Of a stretch of DNA of 49,468 nt, positions 44,141 to 49,468 are shown in pieces. A program made the translations under genes and the position numbers. The notes under the pieces were generated by a model that saw only the letters and a program-made list of their open reading frames with translations, made no database searches and was not told the origin of the DNA. Positions within the stretch are counted from its first letter, which is position 1, and every line of letters begins with the position of its first letter. Source of the stretch: a bacterium (GTDB lineage: Bacteria; JAJRZV01). The stretch covers positions 1 to 49,468 of the forward strand of contig JAJRZV010000002.1 in assembly GCA_024275095.1 (NCBI GenBank), written 5' to 3'.

Positions 44141-45480
44141 TGCGCCGCCGATACTGGAATGAGAAAATAGAGAAAAAACTGGGCACTCCTGAACTCGATG
44201 CTCTCAGACTCAGAAGGCTAAAGAAAGCCCTCATCTACTTTAAAGAGAATAGTCCCTTTTATCGCAGAAGGTTTAAAGAGGCGGGTTTTGATCCTGAAAG
44301 GATAAAGTCCCTGGAAGATATCAAATATCTCCCGCCGTTTACCAAAGATGACATCAGAATGTCACAGGCGGAGTCCATGGAAAGATACGGACATCCCTAC
44401 GGTATACATCTCACGATAAAACCCCGCGAAATCGCACTTCTATCCGCCACGTCAGGAACTACAGGTGAACCCACGTTCTACGTGTTTGGCAAAGAGGACA
44501 TTAAAGTATGGTGTGAAGTGAGGGCCCGTGCTCTGTGGAGGGTGGGGCTGCGCCCCGGGGATACTCTTATGATAGCCTTCGGTCTGGGCATGTTTGTAGG
44601 GGGTGTACCCAATGTGATAGCTGCACAACATTTTGGACTGGTTACCGTGCCGGTGGGTGCAGAGGGAGGAAGTACAAAGGTGCTCTCGTTTGCACGTTTA
44701 ACCAGACCTAAGGCGCTCATGGGCACCCCTTCACTGGCAAAAATTCTGGTGGAACGTGCTCCGGAAGTTGTGGGAAAGAAAGTAGGAGAGCTGGGCATAA
44801 AGAAGCTCATACTCGGGGGTGAACCAGGTGCTGGAGTGAAAGAGGTAAGGGGATTTCTCTCGAGAGAGTTTGATGCGGAAATTTATGACCTGCAGGGACC
44901 CAACGTGTCCTGTCACCTTCCGGACTACGCAGGTATGCACCGCGTTGGTGACGATTACTACCTTCATGAACTGGTGGACCCGGTGACGAAAGAGCCTATT
45001 CCGCTTGAGGATGGGGCTGAGGGAGAAGTGCTTGTTACGCACCTGTTCAGGGCATCTGCTCCTTTTGTACGGTATGCTCCGGGTGATATTCACAGGGTGT
45101 TTATTTCTCCGTGCTCGTGTGGTTTCAGCGGTTTCAGGACCATGATCGTCGGTCGGACAGATGACATGCTCAAGGTGAAAGGGGTCATTATTTACCCCTC
45201 TACCGTGCAGGGAATCGTTGCGTCCCTGGGTACTCGTCTCACCGGGGAGTTCAGGATTGTTTTGAAGAGCCCGCCCCCCCGTGTTGATGGAACGCTGAAC
45301 CTCCAGGTGGAAGCAGCACCTGATGTGCCCGCCGAAAAGTGGGAACTTATAGCAAGGGAGGTGGAGGAAAAATTCAAGGAAAAAACAGGGATACGACCGA
45401 TGGTGAAGATAGTTTCTGCAGGTACATTTCCCCGTACAGAACACAAAAAAGAATTCTTCATCAGGGAATATGCAAAATGA
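44137..45480 (+). CDS. Phenylacetate-CoA ligase (PaaK)-like AMP-forming ligase
   Basis: 447 residues. Family-specific start RLRRLKKALIYFKENSPFYRRRFKEAGFDPERIKSLEDIKYLPPFTKDDIR, P-loop LLSATSGTTGEPTFYVFG, ILGGEPGAGVKEVRGFL, and the C-terminal GRTDDMLKVKGVIIYPSTVQ with later RTEHKKEFF, matching the PaaK family. It should activate an aromatic or other carboxylic acid with ATP and CoA. In the cluster it is the only acid-activating enzyme, so it is a candidate for the pathway entry step. Cys-rich SPCSCGFSG at about 325-333 is a common feature of PaaK-like proteins. Confidence 0.88.
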   Translation: MMRRRYWNEKIEKKLGTPELDALRLRRLKKALIYFKENSPFYRRRFKEAGFDPERIKSLEDIKYLPPFTKDDIRMSQAESMERYGHPYGIHLTIKPREIALLSATSGTTGEPTFYVFGKEDIKVWCEVRARALWRVGLRPGDTLMIAFGLGMFVGGVPNVIAAQHFGLVTVPVGAEGGSTKVLSFARLTRPKALMGTPSLAKILVERAPEVVGKKVGELGIKKLILGGEPGAGVKEVRGFLSREFDAEIYDLQGPNVSCHLPDYAGMHRVGDDYYLHELVDPVTKEPIPLEDGAEGEVLVTHLFRASAPFVRYAPGDIHRVFISPCSCGFSGFRTMIVGRTDDMLKVKGVIIYPSTVQGIVASLGTRLTGEFRIVLKSPPPRVDGTLNLQVEAAPDVPAEKWELIAREVEEKFKEKTGIRPMVKIVSAGTFPRTEHKKEFFIREYAK

Positions 45481-45869
45481 AAAAATACAGGCCTTTCATG
45501 AAGGGAGTGATTAAGGTAAAGGATGGAGGGAAGGTTGCTCTCATAGGAGGCAGGTGCAGCAGGTGCGGCAAAAGGTTTTTTCCCCGGCGGGTTTACTGTC
45601 CTGCATGTGGAGCAGAGAAAGTGAACGAATTTGAAATTGGGGGCACTGGCATTGTTTACACTTACACCGTGTGTCACGTGGCTCCCCCCGATGCCGAGGT
45701 TCCCTATGCCATCGGATATGTGGATTTTGACGGGGTTCGTGTTTTCGGAAAGTTTGTGAACTGGCAGGAGAGACTTGATATCGGCAAAGAGGTTGAGTTG
45801 ATACCGTGGAAAGAGGGCGTTACGGAAGAGGGGGATGAACTGATCAGTTATCGTTTTGAGGTGAAGTGA
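45477..45869 (+). CDS. DUF35 zinc-ribbon/OB-fold protein (partner of downstream thiolase)
   Basis: 130 residues from ATG 45477 (overlapping the ligase stop by 4 nt). Zinc ribbon CSRCG ... CPACG, then GIVYTYTVCHVAPPDAEVPYAIGYVDFDGVRVFGKF of the OB-fold. The thiolase gene starts at its stop (TGATG). The order DUF35-then-thiolase is like bbsA-bbsB of anaerobic toluene degradation, where both form benzoylsuccinyl-CoA thiolase. Confidence 0.88.
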   Translation: MKKYRPFMKGVIKVKDGGKVALIGGRCSRCGKRFFPRRVYCPACGAEKVNEFEIGGTGIVYTYTVCHVAPPDAEVPYAIGYVDFDGVRVFGKFVNWQERLDIGKEVELIPWKEGVTEEGDELISYRFEVK

Positions 45870-47008
45870 TGAGTTGCGCGTTTGTGGCAGGAGTGGGTAT
45901 GACACGTTTCGGAAGATTTCCGGAACGCTTTATCAAGGATATAGGTGCAGAAGCAGTACTTGAGGCCATCAGGGATGCAGGAGTCAATCCTGCAGAAATA
46001 GAAGTGGCTTACTGCGGACACACCCGTGGCGGCTCCACAGTGTGCCAGCGCATCCTCAATGAGATAGGGATTTCAGGTATTGAAATGGTCAACATGGAAG
46101 ATGCATGTGCTTCGGGTTCCGCGGCTTTTCGTTACGCGTATCTGGCTGTTGCCAACGGTATGGCAGACGTTGTGCTGGCCATTGGAGTGGAAAAGTTAAG
46201 TGACAAAATCAAGGGCGTGATACCACCCCGTAAAGATGACCTTGAGGGACTGTTTGGAAGAATTATGCCCTCTGTATTCGCCATGATTGCCAAGAGACAC
46301 ATGTACCAGTACGGCACAAAGGTGGAGCACTTTGCCCTCGTGTCTTACAAAAATCACCTTAACGCGGTAAAGAACCCACGTGCCATGTATCGCAAAGAAC
46401 TCAGCGTGGAGGAGATTCTCAACTCACCCGTTATATGTGAACCAATCACGCTTTACCAGTGTACAGCCAATGCTGACGGGGCGGCAGCAGCCGTGGTGGT
46501 CTCGGAAAGAAAAATTAAGCAACTGGGCAAGCTGCCCGTACGGATTGCGGCGTCTGTCCTGTGTGCGGGTGGGGCCCGCGTGGAGGACTGGGATTACACG
46601 GTATCGCTCTCGACTGTCAATGCATCACGTCGGGCATACGAAGAGGCAGGTATAGGTCCGGAAGACCTGGATGTGATCGAGCTGCACGACTGCTTCAGCG
46701 TGGCGGAACTTGTGCACTACGAGAACCTGGGATTGTGTCCAAAAGGTGAAGGTGCACGCTTCATAGAGGAAAAAAGGTCTTACATCAACGGGGATGTGGC
46801 TGTCAATCCCTCAGGAGGACTGCTTTCAAAAGGCCACCCCCTGGGCGCTACAGGCCTGGGGCAGGTATACGAGGTCGTCCAGCAGCTGAGGGGCAACTGC
46901 GGTGAGAGACAGGTGGAAAATGCGAGGGTGGGATTAACTCACACCATGGGCGGGGGTGTGAGCGGTCTGGAATCTGGAGCGTGTGCCGTACACATCCTGG
47001 TGAGGTGA
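45869..47008 (+). CDS. Thiolase family protein with catalytic residues present
   Basis: 379 residues from ATG 45869 with GAGGTGAAG (GTG 45866 also possible). Nucleophile Cys80 in VNMEDACASGSAAFRYAYL, His about 323 in NPSGGLLSKGHPLGATGLGQVYE, ELHDCFSVAELVHYENLG, and GERQVENARVGLTHTMGGG. Complete thiolase chemistry is therefore possible. The DUF35 gene before it is the likely partner. Together with the upstream CoA ligase and the downstream acyl-CoA dehydrogenases and hydratase it fits a terminal thiolytic step in a beta-oxidation-like route. Confidence 0.92.
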   Translation: MSCAFVAGVGMTRFGRFPERFIKDIGAEAVLEAIRDAGVNPAEIEVAYCGHTRGGSTVCQRILNEIGISGIEMVNMEDACASGSAAFRYAYLAVANGMADVVLAIGVEKLSDKIKGVIPPRKDDLEGLFGRIMPSVFAMIAKRHMYQYGTKVEHFALVSYKNHLNAVKNPRAMYRKELSVEEILNSPVICEPITLYQCTANADGAAAAVVVSERKIKQLGKLPVRIAASVLCAGGARVEDWDYTVSLSTVNASRRAYEEAGIGPEDLDVIELHDCFSVAELVHYENLGLCPKGEGARFIEEKRSYINGDVAVNPSGGLLSKGHPLGATGLGQVYEVVQQLRGNCGERQVENARVGLTHTMGGGVSGLESGACAVHILVR

Positions 47009-47012
47009 GAAG

Positions 47013-48176
47013 GTGAACTTTCATCTCAGTGAAGAACAAAGAGCTTTAATTGATACAGTGCAGAAATTTCTCGAAAAAGAAGTTGATCCTTTTGTGGACG
47101 AGCTGGACAGAAAGGGGCCCATGGACAAGGATACGGCTCTGGAGTTTCTTCACAAACTCAAGCCCTTTGGATATGTCGGCGGCCAGGTTCCGGTTTCTGA
47201 TGGTGGTGACGGTTTGTCACACCTCACCTACGGGCTTTTGCTTGAAGAATTGAAGAAGGTCTATCCTTCTCTTGGAGGAATTGCATCAATTACTGCCTCC
47301 TGTGCGCGGGTGATATCAGAACACGGCAACAAGGAACAGAAACAGCGGTTTCTTCCACCTCTGCTCAGCGCAGAAAAAATCGGTTGCATGGGCATTACAG
47401 AGCCGGATGCTGGCTCTGATGTAAGGTCTATCAGGACAAAAGGGGTGGTGAAAAAAGACAGGGTGGTTCTTAACGGGACAAAAATGTGGATTTCCAACGG
47501 AACGATCGCTGACATTTGCGTGGTGCTGTTCAGAGCATACGATGAGAATGGCAGTGAACTTGGGTTTACCCGGATCGTAGTGGAAAAGGAAGAGTCACCG
47601 TTCGAAGCGCGAGAACTCCACAAGATGGGTTTGAGATCCTTTCCCACTGCGGAATTGCATTTTGACGAATGCGAGGTGCCCCGGGAGAACGTACTCGGAG
47701 GATTTGGGGAGGCCCTGAAGGGTGTAATGCACGGATTTAACGTCGCCCGGGCCAACGTGGCAGCGGGATGCGTGGGCCTCGCTCAGGGTGCTCTTGACCT
47801 CGCAAAAAGGTATGCGAGAGAGCGAAAACAATTTGGAAAGGAAATTGCGAATTATCAGCTTGTTCAGGAGATGATTGCGGATATGGAAATCAAGGTTGAT
47901 GCGGCAAGGCTGCTCACGTATCGCGTGCTGTGGATGCTGGACGAAGGAATTCCATGTGCTCGAGAGGCATCCATTGCCAAGGCTTATGCCACCGAAGCAG
48001 CAGTGCAGGTGGCTTCAGCCGCTCTCCAGGTTCACGGAGCGTATGGACTTTCGGAAGAGTTTCGGATCGAAAGGTATTTCAGGGATGCACGGTGCTATAC
48101 CATTCCGGACGGAACCACCCAGATTCAAAAATTGATTATTGGAAAGGAGGTGCTGGGAACCGGTGCCTTCCGATAG
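47013..48176 (+). CDS. Acyl-CoA dehydrogenase with Asp at the catalytic-base position
   Basis: 387 residues from GTG 47013 with GAGGTGAGAAG. Blocks: LEKEVDPFVDELDRKG, IGCMGITEPDAGSDVRSIRT, VVLNGTKMWISNG, ELHKMGLRSFPTAELHFDECEVPRENVLG, KQFGKEIANYQLVQEMIADM and QVHGAYGLSEEFRIERYFRDARCYTIPDGTTQIQKLII. In the last block YEGTSEIQ is PDGTTQIQ, so the usual catalytic Glu is Asp (about residue 366), a change found in some acyl-CoA dehydrogenases of cyclic substrates. It probably oxidises the CoA ester made by the PaaK-like ligase. Overlaps the hydratase gene by 14 nt. Confidence 0.9.
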   Translation: MNFHLSEEQRALIDTVQKFLEKEVDPFVDELDRKGPMDKDTALEFLHKLKPFGYVGGQVPVSDGGDGLSHLTYGLLLEELKKVYPSLGGIASITASCARVISEHGNKEQKQRFLPPLLSAEKIGCMGITEPDAGSDVRSIRTKGVVKKDRVVLNGTKMWISNGTIADICVVLFRAYDENGSELGFTRIVVEKEESPFEARELHKMGLRSFPTAELHFDECEVPRENVLGGFGEALKGVMHGFNVARANVAAGCVGLAQGALDLAKRYARERKQFGKEIANYQLVQEMIADMEIKVDAARLLTYRVLWMLDEGIPCAREASIAKAYATEAAVQVASAALQVHGAYGLSEEFRIERYFRDARCYTIPDGTTQIQKLIIGKEVLGTGAFR

Positions 48177-48903
48177 TCTCATTCTTGAAGAAAAGGGCGG
48201 TGTTCTGGTGCTCACCATTAACCGCCCGGAGCACAAGAACGCCTTGAACATAGATGTATTGCAAAGATTGAAGCATGCGTGGGAGGAATTTAACAGGGAG
48301 TCTCGCCTCAAGGTGGCGATACTCACGGGTGCTGGCTCAGAGGCATTTTCTGCCGGTGCAGACCTGAAAGAGATTGCCCGTACAAAAGGCAAAAGAAAAA
48401 AGAGACCCTCTGGCATTCACAAGGGTGTGAAGGTGAAAAAGCCTGTCATTGCTGCTGTTAACGGTCTGGCATACGGAGGCGGGTTTGAGCTGGCCCTGGC
48501 ATGTGACATACGCGTGGCTTCAAAAAATGCCACCTTTGCGCTCAGGGAGGTAACCCTGGGCTTTATGCCGGGAGGCGGTGGAGTTGTACGGCTGGCCCGG
48601 GTTGCCCATCCGGGTTACGCGCTTTATTTACTGCTCACAGGAAAGCCCGTTACAGCACAGGAAGCATACGATGCGGGAATAATAGATTTTATCACGGACG
48701 AGGGGAAGGCCCTGGATAAAGCACTGGCTATTGCAGATGAAATAGCGGCCAATGAACTGGAATCGCTGATTGCCATAAAAGAGTGCTTTTATTCTTCCAT
48801 TGACCTTTCTCTTGAAGAGGCATTGAAAAAGGAAACGTCAGAGGTGAGGAAATTAGCACGGAGGAGCGCTTTTGAAAAACATCTGGAGAGGTTCAAGAAG
48901 TAG
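48163..48903 (+). CDS. Enoyl-CoA hydratase/isomerase (crotonase family)
   Basis: 246 residues from GTG 48163; a strong AAAGGAGG lies about 12 bases upstream, a little far, and the frame is open from 48139 (TTG). The oxyanion-hole segments are EAFSAGADLKEIA and AYGGGFELALACDIRVAS; both hydratase glutamates are present, Glu109 (GGFELA) and Glu129 (LREVTLGFMPGGGG), consistent with water addition to a 2-enoyl-CoA. A basic KGKRKKRP stretch at 76-83 is unusual. It follows the acyl-CoA dehydrogenase as in beta-oxidation. No 3-hydroxyacyl-CoA dehydrogenase is seen within the window. Confidence 0.92.
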   Translation: MPSDSLILEEKGGVLVLTINRPEHKNALNIDVLQRLKHAWEEFNRESRLKVAILTGAGSEAFSAGADLKEIARTKGKRKKRPSGIHKGVKVKKPVIAAVNGLAYGGGFELALACDIRVASKNATFALREVTLGFMPGGGGVVRLARVAHPGYALYLLLTGKPVTAQEAYDAGIIDFITDEGKALDKALAIADEIAANELESLIAIKECFYSSIDLSLEEALKKETSEVRKLARRSAFEKHLERFKK

Positions 48904-49468
48904 ATGAAATTGACGGCAGAAGAGATTCAAATTCAAGAAGTTGCGCGACGGTACGCACGTGAAAGAATTGCTCCCGTCGTTGAACAATACGAGTCGCTGG
49001 GGACATTTCCGCTGGAGATGGTTTTGGAAATGGGAGAGTACGGATTCTTTGGAGCGGCCTTTCCTGAAGATGTGGGAGGTACGGGAGCTGGTTACAGGGC
49101 ACATGCTCTCATTGTGGAAGAGATCGCGGCTGTATGGTCGTCGTTGAGGGCCTTGTTCAACACCAACGGACTGACCGGTGCCATGACCATTTACAGGCAC
49201 GGGGGCTCTCGCTGGTACGATTGTGTAAAAAAGCTCGTGAAGGGCGAGTGGATAGGAGCGTTCGCACTTACCGAGCCGGGTGCCGGGTCGGACGTGGCAT
49301 CCATTTCTCTCAGGGCAGAGAAAGTGGAAGGAGGATACGTGCTCAACGGGACAAAGATCTGGATTTCGCACGCACCAATTTTCGACGTTGCTGTGGTGTT
49401 TGCACGCACGGACCCTGCCAGGAGGAAAGAGGGACTCTCTGCATTCATTGTGTTTTCTCAAACGGAAG
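48904..49468 (+). CDS. Acyl-CoA dehydrogenase, N-terminal part (runs off window)
   Basis: 188 codons from ATG 48904, immediately after the hydratase stop, with AGGTTCAAGAAG before it; the frame is open to the window end. Visible blocks are the N-terminal helices EEIQIQEVARRYARERIAPVVEQYE, GFFGAAFPEDVGGTGAGYRAHALIVEEIAAVWSSL, and the FAD-site IGAFALTEPGAGSDVASISLRAEKVEGGYVLNGTKIWISHA. This is a second acyl-CoA dehydrogenase beside the one at 47013; the two may work as a pair or on successive intermediates. Catalytic-base region is outside. Confidence 0.9.
   Translation, partial: MKLTAEEIQIQEVARRYARERIAPVVEQYESLGTFPLEMVLEMGEYGFFGAAFPEDVGGTGAGYRAHALIVEEIAAVWSSLRALFNTNGLTGAMTIYRHGGSRWYDCVKKLVKGEWIGAFALTEPGAGSDVASISLRAEKVEGGYVLNGTKIWISHAPIFDVAVVFARTDPARRKEGLSAFIVFSQTE

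Overview
The window is about 49.5 kb of gene-dense, intermediate-GC bacterial chromosome. LptD, a secreted protein with a C-terminal outer-membrane barrel, a SurA/PpiC-type lipoprotein and a periplasmic amidase mark a diderm (Gram-negative) cell. The order tig-clpP-clpX-lon, the rph-rdgB-tRNA-Pro group, several acyl-CoA dehydrogenases and CoA ligases, and a biotin synthase with altered cluster ligands recall Deltaproteobacteria-type (Desulfobacterota/Myxococcota) or similar uncultured lineages, probably with an anaerobic, acyl-CoA-degrading lifestyle. The sequence alone does not fix the phylum.

Layout. 1-6252: a tightly overlapping signalling operon (tail of a sensor kinase, membrane-anchored FecR-like protein, soluble histidine kinase, degenerate receiver, triple-receiver protein, Ig-repeat/beta-barrel outer-membrane protein). 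6325-10012: ogt, an ABC-class ATPase and a glycosyltransferase. 10109-14886: an acyl-CoA synthetase with a C-terminal SCP2 domain, initiator tRNA-Met with a consensus promoter, a second acyl-CoA ligase and a monoglyceride-lipase-like hydrolase. 15012-21028: bioB, SurA-like lipoprotein, DUF72 protein, single-domain receiver, amidase, rph, rdgB. 21029-21455: a 58-bp direct repeat that duplicates the upstream region and first 15 nt of tRNA-Pro around a GC-richer segment. 21569-27842: envelope/lipid genes (acyltransferase, epimerase, GDPD, Na/Pi transporter-PhoU, lptD). 27818-31008: trpE, trpG, acyl-CoA dehydrogenase. 31036-31887: DUF429 protein on the minus strand. 32267-37928: tig, clpP, clpX, lon, tRNA-Val. 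37976-38329: DsrE-like gene with a terminator.

38525-49468 is the most unusual part: at least eleven co-directional genes, mostly overlapping by 1-4 nt, encoding five thiolase-fold proteins, four DUF35 zinc-ribbon/OB-fold modules (one fused to an HMG-CoA-synthase-like domain), a PaaK-type CoA ligase, two acyl-CoA dehydrogenases and an enoyl-CoA hydratase. Three of the five thiolase-fold proteins lack the nucleophilic cysteine, which recalls DUF35-partnered retro-aldolases (Ltp2 type) more than thiolases. The cluster looks like a beta-oxidation-like pathway for an unidentified aromatic, alicyclic, steroid-like or branched acid.

Three reading frames are broken: lon by an in-frame TAG near its N-terminus, lptD by an in-frame TAA, and one thiolase-like gene by a frameshift. 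These may be base-call errors, true lesions or recoding; reads must decide.
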